This document shows, one piece after another, positions 50,999 to 59,594 of a stretch of DNA of 64,000 nt. Positions within the stretch are counted from its first letter, which is position 1; each line of letters opens with the position of its first letter. Under the pieces are notes generated by a model that made no database searches, was not told the DNA's origin, and worked only from the letters and a program-made list of their open reading frames with translations. Origin of the DNA: an uncultured Oscillospiraceae bacterium (GTDB lineage Bacteria; Bacillota; Clostridia; Oscillospirales; Oscillospiraceae); NCBI GenBank assembly GCA_947629955.1, contig CANRFT010000007.1, positions 1 through 64,000 on the forward strand, written 5' to 3'. The position numbers and the translations under genes were made by a program.

Positions 50999-52437
50999 CG
51001 CGTGGTCTCCCCCTTTGTCTCCCAGCACCGGCTGGCGATAAATTGCTCCAGCAGTTCACTGTCCAATCTGCCCTGGGCGGCCATATCCTTCAGAATGGCC
51101 AGGGCCACGGGCACCGGCTTGCCCTTTTTGTAGGGCCGGTCGGAGGCCACCAGGGCGTCGAAAATGTCCAGGATGGTGAGGATGCGGACCTCCTCCGGGA
51201 TCTGGTCCCCCTGGAGATGCCGGGGGTAGCCCTGGCCGTTGAGCAGCTCGTGGTGGCTGGCCGCCCACTGGCGCACATGGGAGAGTCCCTCGGTAAAATG
51301 GATCTGGGAAAGCAGCTTGTCCGTGGCCACCACGTGCTGGTTCATGATCTCCCGCTCCTCTGGAGAGAGGTTGCCGCCCCGGATGGACAGCATCCGGTGT
51401 TCCTCCTCTGTCAGCCAGGGGAGGACGGCGCCGTCCGACCCGGTATAGACGCGCCTGGCCAGCTCCTCCACCCGTGCCAGCTGCGGGCCGTCCAGGGCGT
51501 CGGCGGCGTCGATCTCGTCGATGGACGCCTCGGCGGCCCGGGTGTCCGCGATCAGAGCGGACAGCTCCTCCGCCGTGACGCGGCCCTCCAGCCGGTCGAT
51601 CTCTCCCCGCAGGCGGATGACCTCCAGTCGGTGGAACAGGGCGTCGTGCTGCTCGGGCCGCAGGCGGCCAGCCTTGTTCATCACCTCCAGGGGGGTGACG
51701 AGCTTGCCCACATCGTGGAGCCATACGCTGGTGATGAGCTCCTCCCGGCGGCCGGCGTCGAACCGCTCATATCCGGCGCTCTCGTTCAGATAGTCCAGGA
51801 AGCGGCCGCAGTACTCCGCCATGTGCCTGGTGTGGCTGGCGTTATAGGGGGTCAGCTCGCCGATGGCCGTGGACATCACCCGCACAAAGGAGTGAAACAG
51901 CTCCCGGATCTCCTCGATATACCGGGCGTTCAGGATGGTGATGGCCGCCTGGGAGGCCACTGACTCCAGCACCAGGGTCATATCGGCCGGGAACGGGACC
52001 GCCGCGCCGCTGTCGTCCAGGGCGTTGATGAGCTGGATCACCCCCAGCTTCTCCCCCTCCCGGCCGATCATGGGCACCACCAGCATGGAGCGGGTGCGGT
52101 AGCCGGTGAGGGCGTCGTACCGGAGGGTGCCGCTGAAATCGCACTCCCGGCTCTCGTACACATCGTCAATGGAGATGGTCCGGCCATCCAGGAAGGACAG
52201 GGCGCACACGTGCTCCCGGTCCAGGGGCACCGGCGGCAGCGTCCCGATCTCGCGGGAGCGGTTCCGCATGAGCTGGAAGGCCAGGGCATCCCCCTCCAGC
52301 AGATAGAGGGTGCCGGCGTCGCACCGGGCCAGGTCCATCACACAGTCCAGCACCCGGGCCAGGAGCTTGTCCAGGTCCCGCTCGGAGGACAGCATCACGC
52401 CGATCTCCAGGATATTCTTGATCTCATACCGCGTCAT
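50995..52437 (-). CDS. GAF and HD-GYP domain protein
   Basis: A 480-aa cytoplasmic signalling protein. An N-terminal GAF domain (about residues 10-170; LARCDAGTLYLLEGDALAFQ, SMLVVPMIGREGEKLGVIQLIN in two pieces) is followed by an HD-type phosphohydrolase domain. That domain has SVWLHDVGKLVTP (HD) and the HD-GYP hallmarks HHELLNGQGYPRHL, GDQIPEEVRILTILDIFDAL and DRPYKKG. Canonical HD-GYP proteins hydrolyse cyclic di-GMP. An insert of about 110 residues lies between the HD and HHE motifs. The ATG overlaps the MBL stop codon by 4 bases. It may degrade the cyclic nucleotide of this operon or another one. Confidence 0.88.
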   Translation of the reverse strand: MTRYEIKNILEIGVMLSSERDLDKLLARVLDCVMDLARCDAGTLYLLEGDALAFQLMRNRSREIGTLPPVPLDREHVCALSFLDGRTISIDDVYESRECDFSGTLRYDALTGYRTRSMLVVPMIGREGEKLGVIQLINALDDSGAAVPFPADMTLVLESVASQAAITILNARYIEEIRELFHSFVRVMSTAIGELTPYNASHTRHMAEYCGRFLDYLNESAGYERFDAGRREELITSVWLHDVGKLVTPLEVMNKAGRLRPEQHDALFHRLEVIRLRGEIDRLEGRVTAEELSALIADTRAAEASIDEIDAADALDGPQLARVEELARRVYTGSDGAVLPWLTEEEHRMLSIRGGNLSPEEREIMNQHVVATDKLLSQIHFTEGLSHVRQWAASHHELLNGQGYPRHLQGDQIPEEVRILTILDIFDALVASDRPYKKGKPVPVALAILKDMAAQGRLDSELLEQFIASRCWETKGETTR

Positions 52438-53246
52438 AGCTCGATCTCCATCCCTTCTCTTGCGAAGATACAGGCGTCCCCCGCCTGGGCCGCGTCGCGC
52501 TCCAAGCGCTCCAAGGCGCGGTCGTCCAGCTCCCGGGCATAGTGGGCCATCAGGACCCGTTCCGCCCCGGCCTCCCGGCTCAGGGCCGTCCCCTGAGCCC
52601 AGGTGGAGTGCCCCCAGCCCGGCCGCTCCTGTCCGGGCGGGAAGCTGGCGTCCCAGACCAGCAGGCCGGCGCCCCGGGCAAAGCGCGCCATCTCCGGCCA
52701 AAGGGCCGGGTCCACCTCACAGTCCAGCAGATAGGCAACGGAGCGGCCCTCATATTCCAGCCGGTACCACAGGCACCCGCCTGGGTGGGTCCCCTCCATG
52801 GCGGAGAGCCGCGCCCCGGTCTCTCCCCCCTCCAACCGGAAGGGCGCGCCGGGGGCGACCCGGTGCAGGGCCGCGCCGCTGTCCCGGAGGGAGCAGGGCC
52901 AGTAGGGCTCGCCCACCAGGCGCTCCACAGCGGCCAGGGTGCTTCCGGCGCCGTACAGGTGTACCGCCCTCTCCCGCCCCGCGCCGCTCAGAAAAGGAGG
53001 CAGGCCCATGATGTGGTCGAGGTGGGCGTGGCTCATCAGGATGTGGACGCTCCTGACGCCCCTCTCCCGCTCCAGCCGCTCCCCCAGGGCCGTCAGTCCG
53101 GAGCCGGCGTCAAAGACGACAAGGCTGTCCCCGCACAGGAGCGAAAAGCAGGAGGTATTGCCGCCGTAGGACAGAAAGCCCTCTTTCGTCACGGGGAAGG
53201 AGCCGCGGACGCCCCACGGATCAAATCTCAGTTTTTCCACTGCCAT
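52434..53246 (-). CDS. MBL-fold metallohydrolase
   Basis: A 270-aa metallo-beta-lactamase-fold hydrolase. It has FDPWGVRGSFPVTKEG, the YGGNTSCF stretch, the zinc motif SHAHLDHIMGLP (HxHxDH) and later LLDCEVD and LMAHYAREL as likely metal ligands. The WGVRGS...YGGNTSC pattern is typical of a phosphodiesterase-like branch often found with signalling genes. It is the first gene of the operon, with a strong promoter (53275-53303) and GGGAGG before the ATG. The substrate is unknown; a cyclic nucleotide would fit the context. Confidence 0.85.
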   Translation of the reverse strand: MAVEKLRFDPWGVRGSFPVTKEGFLSYGGNTSCFSLLCGDSLVVFDAGSGLTALGERLERERGVRSVHILMSHAHLDHIMGLPPFLSGAGRERAVHLYGAGSTLAAVERLVGEPYWPCSLRDSGAALHRVAPGAPFRLEGGETGARLSAMEGTHPGGCLWYRLEYEGRSVAYLLDCEVDPALWPEMARFARGAGLLVWDASFPPGQERPGWGHSTWAQGTALSREAGAERVLMAHYARELDDRALERLERDAAQAGDACIFAREGMEIEL

Positions 53247-53274
53247 CGTGACCTCCCGCCGTCATTTGTCCCCT

Positions 53275-53303
53275 ATTTTATCGTTTCCTGTCTGACATTG
53301 CAA
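53275..53303 (-). promoter_or_regulatory. Promoter of the MBL-HD-GYP-FecR-cyclase operon
   Basis: On the minus strand, TTGCAA (53303-53298), 17 bases and TAAAAT (53280-53275), 29 bases from the ATG. It is the only clear promoter for the six genes. Confidence 0.75.
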
Positions 53304-53508
53304 CCTGTATTCAGGAAAAAATGCCGGCCATCCTGAAGAACATGATGAACGACCCTACCGGGAACTTGATCGGTGAGATCGATTTTTCCCCGGCGTTCCG
53401 CAGATCGGGCAAAACAACAACAGCATGATACCGAGGTACCATGCCGTTGTGTCGGATGATAAAGCTTCTTTGTCGCCGCGTCCCCGGGGAGAGCGGTATT
53501 TTTTACGC

Positions 53509-55050
53509 TCACAGCAGCGGCGCCACCACCCGGAGGACCGACTGGAGCGCCCGGCGGTACCAGGGCACGCTCCTGCAGTCGGCCAGGGTGACCATCAGGC
53601 TCCTGGTCTGGGTGTCCAAAAAGTCCTCCCGGATGTCGGCCACCGAGGGGGTATCGTACAGCAGCACGCCGTTCTCAAAGTGGAGGAACATGCTGCGGTA
53701 GTCCAGGTTGACGGTGCCCACGGTGGCGTATTTGTCGTCCACCACGAAGTTCTTGGCGTGGATGAACCCCGGCTCGTACTCGAAGATCTGCACCCCCGCC
53801 TCCAGCAGCTCCCGGTAGTGGGAACGGGTCAGCTCGAACACCGTCTTTTTGTCGGGGATGTGGGGGGTGATGATCCGCACGTCCACCCCGCTCTTGGCCG
53901 CCGAGGTCAGCGCCGTGGTCAGGGAGTAGTCGATGACCAGATAGGGGGTGGTGATGTAGACGTATTCCTTGGCCCGGTAGATCAGGTTCAGATAGACCGT
54001 CTGGCCCACCGCCTCATTGTCCCAGGGGCAGTCCTGATAGGGCTGGACGTAGCCCGCCGCGCCGCCCATCGCCGGGGCGGGACGGAAGGGTCTGAAGTCC
54101 TCCTCCTGGCTGTTGGTGAAGTCCCACATGGACAGGAAGGATATCGTCATGGACCACACCGCGTCCCCCTCCAGCCGGATGGCGGAGTCCTTCCAGTGGC
54201 CGAACCGGGGCTTCACGTTGATGTACTCGTCCGCCATGTTGATGCCGCCGGTGAAGGCCACTCTGCCGTCCACGATCAGGTACTTCCGGTGGTCCCGGTT
54301 GTTCTGCCGCATGGACACCACCGGCACGAACCGGTTGAAGGCCCGGCAGTGGATGCCCTCCGCCTCCAGTTGGGCGGCGTAGTCATAGGGCAGGGTGTTG
54401 ATGGAGCCGATGTCATCGTAGATGACCCGGACCTCCACCCCCTGCTTCACCTTCTCCCGCAGCACCTCCAGCACCGAGTTCCACATCTGGCCCTCCTCGA
54501 TGATGAAATACTCGATGAAGACGTATTTCTCCGCCCCCCGCAGGGCGGTCAGAATATCCTCCATGCACAGGTCGCCCACGGGGTAGTACTTGGTCTGGGT
54601 GTTGCCGTACACCGGGCAGTGGGCGGTCTGCTCCAGGTAGTGGGCCATGCAGCCGGCGTCCTCCCCGGCCAGCAGGGCCAGAGAGGCGGAGCGGCCGCAC
54701 TCGCCGCCCAGGCTGCGGCTGATCTTCTTCTCCATGGTCCTCAGCCGGCGCTGGTTGAACTTGGACAGCCGGTTGCCGCCCAGCAGCAGATAGGCCACCG
54801 AGCCGAAGGGCATGAACACCAGGATGATGATGATCCAGCCGATCTTATAGCCGGGATTGCTCTTGCTGCCCACCACCCACAGCACCAGCACCGCGGACAG
54901 GGCCACCAGGATCCAGCCGTAGATAGGATTGATGGACCGCAGGAACACCGCCAGGGAGAAGTACAGCACCAGCTGGAGGATGATGAGCACCGCCACGATG
55001 CCCAGCCGGTGGAACAGCACTTTCCCGATCTTGTTCAGGATACGATACAT
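53509..55050 (-). CDS. cls: Cardiolipin synthase
   Basis: A 513-aa phospholipase-D-fold enzyme that condenses two phosphatidylglycerols to cardiolipin. Two N-terminal transmembrane helices (about residues 14-38 and 44-62, with a third hydrophobic stretch near 70-90) precede two HKD motifs, DHRKYLIVDGRVAFTGG (near 256) and HAKNFVVDDKYATVGTVN (near 436). It follows dnaE by 36 bases on the same strand and may share its transcript. The 3' flank (53429-53508) has no clear terminator. Confidence 0.94.
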   Translation of the reverse strand: MYRILNKIGKVLFHRLGIVAVLIILQLVLYFSLAVFLRSINPIYGWILVALSAVLVLWVVGSKSNPGYKIGWIIIILVFMPFGSVAYLLLGGNRLSKFNQRRLRTMEKKISRSLGGECGRSASLALLAGEDAGCMAHYLEQTAHCPVYGNTQTKYYPVGDLCMEDILTALRGAEKYVFIEYFIIEEGQMWNSVLEVLREKVKQGVEVRVIYDDIGSINTLPYDYAAQLEAEGIHCRAFNRFVPVVSMRQNNRDHRKYLIVDGRVAFTGGINMADEYINVKPRFGHWKDSAIRLEGDAVWSMTISFLSMWDFTNSQEEDFRPFRPAPAMGGAAGYVQPYQDCPWDNEAVGQTVYLNLIYRAKEYVYITTPYLVIDYSLTTALTSAAKSGVDVRIITPHIPDKKTVFELTRSHYRELLEAGVQIFEYEPGFIHAKNFVVDDKYATVGTVNLDYRSMFLHFENGVLLYDTPSVADIREDFLDTQTRSLMVTLADCRSVPWYRRALQSVLRVVAPLL

Positions 55051-55086
55051 AAAACTCCTTCTCCTCCGCGCGCTGAAACGCTCTCT

Positions 55087-58000
55087 CTATTTCAGGACCA
55101 CGTTCTTCTCCCCCAGGACCTCCCGCAGCTCCGCCAGCAGCGCCTCGTGGATCACGCACCGGGCGGCCAGCTTCTTTTTCACATCCGCCAGATAGACCAC
55201 GGCGGGGGACTTGCCCGGGAACATGTCCAACAGCTTTTTCAGCCAGGCCAGAGACCCGGCCCCATCCGGCAGCTTGATCCACAATGTCTTGCCCTCCGTG
55301 GGCTCCGGGGATCGGGCGGCCTCCCCGCCGCTCAGGGGGAACACCCGGTCCACCAGCAGCTGGGGGTCCTTCTCGTCCCGGACGGAGATCCGGCCGGTGA
55401 CCGCCACGGGGAGGTTCACCTTCCAGTAGGGGCCGCTGTCGGACAGTGTCCGGGCGAACACCATCATCTCGATGGCGCCGGTGGCGTCCTCCAGCATGAC
55501 GTAGGCCATGAGGGAGTTGTTCCTGGTGGTCCTGGTCCGCACCGAGGCGATGACCCCCGCCAGGGTCACCCGCTGGCCGTCCCCGTAGGCGTCGGCGCCC
55601 TCCGTGCCCTCCGGGTCCTGGTTCGCCGCCATCACCGCGGCGATGGGTACGGCGTGGTACCGCCGGGCCTGCTCCCGGTACTCGTCCATGGGGTGGCCGG
55701 ACAGGTACAGCCCGGTGAGCTCCTTCTCCATGGCCATCCGCTCGGCCCGGGAGAACTCCGGGATGTCGGGCAGGACCAGCTCCGGGGTAAAGGAGGTCTC
55801 CCCCCCGCTGAACAGGTCGAACTGGCCCTCCACGTTCCGGCGGCGCTCCCGGATGATGGAGTCCAGCACCTGCTCATAGACCTGGTGCAGCTGGGACCGG
55901 CGGCAGCCCATGCTGTCGAAGCAGCCGGCGCGGATGAGGCTGTCCAGCACCCGCTTGTTCAGGTCCCGGTCGAACATCCGGGCGCAGAAGTCGGAAAAGG
56001 ATGTAAAGGGTCCTCCCTTGTCGCGCTCCGCCAGCAGCGCGTTGGTGAAGCCGACGCCCACTCCCTTCAGAGCTGCCAGGCCGAATCGGATATTATTCCC
56101 GGACACGGTGAAGGCCGCCCCCGACTCGTTCACGTCCGGGGGCAGCAGGGCGATGCCGTTCTCCTTGCACTCGGCGATGTACTCCGCCACCTTGGCCTGG
56201 GAGTCCAGCACGGAGGTGAGCAGGGCCGCCATGTACTCCCTGGGATAGTGGTACTTGAACCAGGCGGTCTGATAGGCCACGATGGCGTAGGACAGGGAGT
56301 GGGCCTTGTTGAAGGCGTACTCGGCGAATGCGTCGATCTCCCCGTAGATGGACAGGGCCACGTCCTCCGGGATGCCGTTTGCCACGCAGCCCTTGATGTT
56401 CCGCTCCGGGTCCCCGTGGAGGAAGGCCTCCCGCTCCCGCTCGATCTCCTTGCGCTTCTTCTTGCTCATGGCACGGCGGACCATGTCGGCCTGTCCGGGG
56501 GAGTAGCCCGCCAGCCGCTGGAAGATCTGGAGCACCTGCTCCTGGTAGACGATGCAGCCGTAGGTGGTGGACAGGATGGGCTCCAGGGCGGGGTGCTTGT
56601 AAGAGATCAGCCTGGGGTCGGCGGCGCAGGCCAGGAATTTGGGGATGGACTCCATGGGCCCCGGCCGGTACAGGGCGATGATGGCGCAGATGTCCTCAAT
56701 GGACTTTGGCTTGAGGCCGGTGCAGACATTGGTCATGCCGGCGGACTCCATCTGGAACACGCCCATGGTTTTGCCGTCGGCCAGCATTTTGAACACATCC
56801 TGGTCGTCGTCGGGGATGTCGGCCAGCTTAAAGCCGGGGTCAATCTTTTGGACCATCTTCACCGCGTCGTCCAGGATGGTCAGGTTGCGCAGGCCCAGAA
56901 AGTCCATTTTCAGCAGGCCCAGCTGCTCCAGGGTCACCATGGTGTACTGGGTGACGGGCACGTCGTCGTTGGTGGCCAGGGGCACATACTCATACACCGG
57001 CCGGCGGGTGATGACCACCCCGGCGGCGTGGGTGGAGGCGTTCCGGGGCATCCCCTCCAGACGGCGGGCCATGTCCACCACCTCTTTGACCTTGGGGTCC
57101 CCCTCGTACAGGTCGGACAGGGGCTTGGACAGGGCCAGGGCCTTGTCCAGCGTCATGTCCAGGGAGAAGGGGATCTGCTTGGCGATGTTGTCCGCGTCGG
57201 CGTAGGGCAGATTCATCACCCGCGCCACGTCCCGGACGGCGGCCTTGGCCTTCATGGTGCCGAAGGTGACGATCTGGGACACGTGGTCCTCCCCGTACTT
57301 CCGGGCCACATAGTCGATGACCTCCTGCCGGCGGCGGATGCAGAAGTCGATGTCGATATCCGGCATGGTGACCCGCTCCGGGTTCAAAAACCGCTCGAAG
57401 AACAGGCCGTACCGCATGGGGTCCACCTCGGTGATGTGCATGCAGTAGGCCACCATGGACCCGGCGGCGGAGCCTCTCCCCGGCCCCACCGGGATGCCCT
57501 CCCCCTTGGCGAAGCGGATGAAGTCGGACACGATGAGGAAGTAGTCCACGAACCCCATCTGCCGGATGATCCCCATCTCGTAGCGGAGGCGGTCCTTGTA
57601 CTCGTCGGAGCCGTCGGGGTAGCGCTCCCCAAAGCCTTTCCAGCAGAGCTTTTCAAAGTAGGCGTCCCCGTCGGTCTCCCCTTCCGGCAGTTTGAACTCG
57701 GGCAGGTGGTATTTGCCGAACTCGAACTCCAAATTACAGAGTTCCGCCACACTGGCCGTGTTGTCGATGGCCTCGGGGCAGTTGGGGAACAGGGCCCGCA
57801 TCTCCTCCTCGCTCTTGACGTAGAACTCCTCGGTCTCAAAGCGCATCCGGTCGGTGTCCTCCAGCAGCTTGCCGGTCTGGATGCACATGAGGGTGTCCTG
57901 CATGGCGTGGTCCTCGCGGCGGAGGTAGTGGGCGTCGTTGGTGGCCACCAGGGGGATGCCGGTCTCCTCGTGGAGGCGCAGGATGCCCGCGATGACCGCC

Positions 58001-58548
58001 TGCTGCTCGGGCAGCTTGTGGTCCTGGAGCTCCAGGTAGTAGCCGTCCTCCCCGAACAGCTCCCGCATCTCCAGGGCGTGGGCCTTGGCCCCCTCGTAGT
58101 CGCCGTTGCGGAGCCGCCGGGGGATCTCGCCCGCCAGGCAGGCGGACAGGGCGATGAGCCCCTCGTGATGCTCCCGGAGCAGGTCCATGTCGATCCGGGG
58201 CTTGATGTAGAAGCCCTCAACAAAGGCCTTGGACACCATGTAGCTCAGGTTGCGGTAGCCCGTCTCGTTCCGGCAGAGCAGGACCAGGTGCCGGGCGGAG
58301 GCGTCCAGCTCATGGACCCGGTCGAACCGGGTGCGGGGGGCCACATAGACCTCGCAGCCGATGACCGGCTTGATCCCCTCGGCCTTGCAGGCCCGGTAGA
58401 AGTCGATGGCGCCGAACATGACCCCGTGGTCGGTGATGGCGCAGGCGGTCTGGCCCAGCTCCTTCAGCCGGCCCACCAGCTCCTTGATGCGGCAGGCGCC
58501 GTCCAGCAGGGAGTATTCGGTATGCAGATGGAGGTGGACAAACGCCAT
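55087..58548 (-). CDS. dnaE: DNA polymerase III subunit alpha
   Basis: A 1153-aa replicative polymerase. The N-terminal PHP domain has HLHLHTEYSLLDGA and ITDHGVMFG. The palm has VGPGRGSAAGSMVAY and the catalytic PDIDIDFCIRRR. The fingers have RRPVYEYVP and MDFLGLRNL, followed by a helix-hairpin-helix region and an OB-fold near VTLAGVIASVRTRTTRNNS. The length fits DnaE of the DnaE1/DnaE3 type, not PolC. The ATG at 58548 has AAAGGAGG upstream; readings that extend into the repeat element are rejected. It ends the murB-rapZ-yvcK-whiA-dnaE run. Confidence 0.97.
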   Translation of the reverse strand: MAFVHLHLHTEYSLLDGACRIKELVGRLKELGQTACAITDHGVMFGAIDFYRACKAEGIKPVIGCEVYVAPRTRFDRVHELDASARHLVLLCRNETGYRNLSYMVSKAFVEGFYIKPRIDMDLLREHHEGLIALSACLAGEIPRRLRNGDYEGAKAHALEMRELFGEDGYYLELQDHKLPEQQAVIAGILRLHEETGIPLVATNDAHYLRREDHAMQDTLMCIQTGKLLEDTDRMRFETEEFYVKSEEEMRALFPNCPEAIDNTASVAELCNLEFEFGKYHLPEFKLPEGETDGDAYFEKLCWKGFGERYPDGSDEYKDRLRYEMGIIRQMGFVDYFLIVSDFIRFAKGEGIPVGPGRGSAAGSMVAYCMHITEVDPMRYGLFFERFLNPERVTMPDIDIDFCIRRRQEVIDYVARKYGEDHVSQIVTFGTMKAKAAVRDVARVMNLPYADADNIAKQIPFSLDMTLDKALALSKPLSDLYEGDPKVKEVVDMARRLEGMPRNASTHAAGVVITRRPVYEYVPLATNDDVPVTQYTMVTLEQLGLLKMDFLGLRNLTILDDAVKMVQKIDPGFKLADIPDDDQDVFKMLADGKTMGVFQMESAGMTNVCTGLKPKSIEDICAIIALYRPGPMESIPKFLACAADPRLISYKHPALEPILSTTYGCIVYQEQVLQIFQRLAGYSPGQADMVRRAMSKKKRKEIEREREAFLHGDPERNIKGCVANGIPEDVALSIYGEIDAFAEYAFNKAHSLSYAIVAYQTAWFKYHYPREYMAALLTSVLDSQAKVAEYIAECKENGIALLPPDVNESGAAFTVSGNNIRFGLAALKGVGVGFTNALLAERDKGGPFTSFSDFCARMFDRDLNKRVLDSLIRAGCFDSMGCRRSQLHQVYEQVLDSIIRERRRNVEGQFDLFSGGETSFTPELVLPDIPEFSRAERMAMEKELTGLYLSGHPMDEYREQARRYHAVPIAAVMAANQDPEGTEGADAYGDGQRVTLAGVIASVRTRTTRNNSLMAYVMLEDATGAIEMMVFARTLSDSGPYWKVNLPVAVTGRISVRDEKDPQLLVDRVFPLSGGEAARSPEPTEGKTLWIKLPDGAGSLAWLKKLLDMFPGKSPAVVYLADVKKKLAARCVIHEALLAELREVLGEKNVVLK

Positions 58549-58589
58549 GGCGGCGCCTCCTTTTGTGTTTTCAATGGTAAATATCTCTG

Positions 58590-58676
58590 GTAGGGGCCGC
58601 CCCATGTGGCGGCCCACCCCTGCCGGGATGCGGCGATGTCCCTATACCAGGGCGGCCACATGGGGCCGCCCCTACG
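58590..58676. repeat. Dispersed palindromic element, copy I
   Basis: A complete element in the whiA-dnaE junction. GGTAGGGGCCGCC/GGCGGCC opens it and GGCGGCC...GGGGCCGCCCCTACGG closes it. The right end provides the TAG stop codon of whiA on the minus strand (58674-58672). Confidence 0.75.
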
Positions 58677-59565
58677 GCATTTCCGCCAGCTCCAGCAGCT
58701 TTCGCATGCGGTGGTTCAGCGCCGATTTGGACACCGGCGGGTCGCACAGGGCGGCCAGCTGGGACAGGGCCAGCTCGGGGTTGTCCAGCCGGAGCCGGGC
58801 CGCCTCCCGCAGCTTGTCCGGCAGGGAGGTCAGACGGCCGGCCCGCTCCAGCTTCCGGATGGCGGCCTCCTGCTGGGCGGCGGCGGCCACCGTCTTGTCG
58901 GCGTTGGCGCTGTCGCAGTTCACCTGGCGGTTGACGCTGCCCCGGATGTCCCGCTCCAGCTTGGCGTTCATCACCCCCATGGCGGACACGGGGGCGCCGA
59001 TGGCGGTGAGAAAGTCCTCGATGTGGTCGCACTGCTTGAAGTAGACGATCTGGCTGCCCTTCCGGGTGGTGAGCTTGGGGAAAAAGCCCGCCTCCTGGAG
59101 CAGGGCCTGGGTCTCCCGGCCCACATGGTAGTGGGAGGTGACCAGCTCCAGATGGTAGCCCTTCCTGGGGTCGGTGACCGAGCCGCCGGCCAGGAAGGCC
59201 CCCCGGAGAAAGGCGGTGCGGCAGTGGTCCTCCTCCAGCAGGGACAGGTTCACATGGAGGGCCACCGAATCGGGCCAGTCCAGATCGAAGCTCTCAAAAA
59301 TGGTCTTCAGCTTGTCCGGGTCCTCCAGGAGAAAGGCGCCCTTGCCCTCCCCCTCCGGCACCTGGTCGAAGTCCAGCTTGAACGCCCTGTAAAAGAGCCT
59401 GGGCAGGCGTTCCTTCAGCGCCGCCGACTCGGTGATGATCCGGGCCTGGCGGCTGTGGAAAGTGTTGCCGAACAGGAGGATGCCGTAGGCCTCCGCCCGG
59501 GCGCAGCACCGGCGGCGGAGGGACTGGCGGCACAGCTCCTGTTTTACCTCGGCGGAAAAGGCCAC
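58672..59565 (-). CDS. whiA: DNA-binding protein WhiA
   Basis: A 297-aa WhiA. A LAGLIDADG homing-endonuclease-like N domain (CARAEAYGILLFGNTF, RGAFLAGGSVTDP) is joined to a C-terminal helix-turn-helix (LSQLAALCDPPVSKSALNHRMRKL). It acts in cell division and sporulation control in Gram-positives. The GTG at 59565 (VAFSAEVKQEL) has AAGGGGGGAGG upstream. The last codon and stop (CCG-TAG) run into the repeat element, so the 3' end may have been altered by its insertion. Confidence 0.95.
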   Translation of the reverse strand: MAFSAEVKQELCRQSLRRRCCARAEAYGILLFGNTFHSRQARIITESAALKERLPRLFYRAFKLDFDQVPEGEGKGAFLLEDPDKLKTIFESFDLDWPDSVALHVNLSLLEEDHCRTAFLRGAFLAGGSVTDPRKGYHLELVTSHYHVGRETQALLQEAGFFPKLTTRKGSQIVYFKQCDHIEDFLTAIGAPVSAMGVMNAKLERDIRGSVNRQVNCDSANADKTVAAAAQQEAAIRKLERAGRLTSLPDKLREAARLRLDNPELALSQLAALCDPPVSKSALNHRMRKLLELAEMP

Positions 59566-59594
59566 GGCCCCTCCCCCCTTTCTCTCTCGGTCTC

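Noticed and set aside
53425..58593. 1722-codon plus-strand open frame opposite cls and dnaE
   Set aside because: It covers two certain minus-strand genes and encodes repetitive His/Gly/Val/Leu sequence with no domain. Its length reflects high third-position GC on the other strand.
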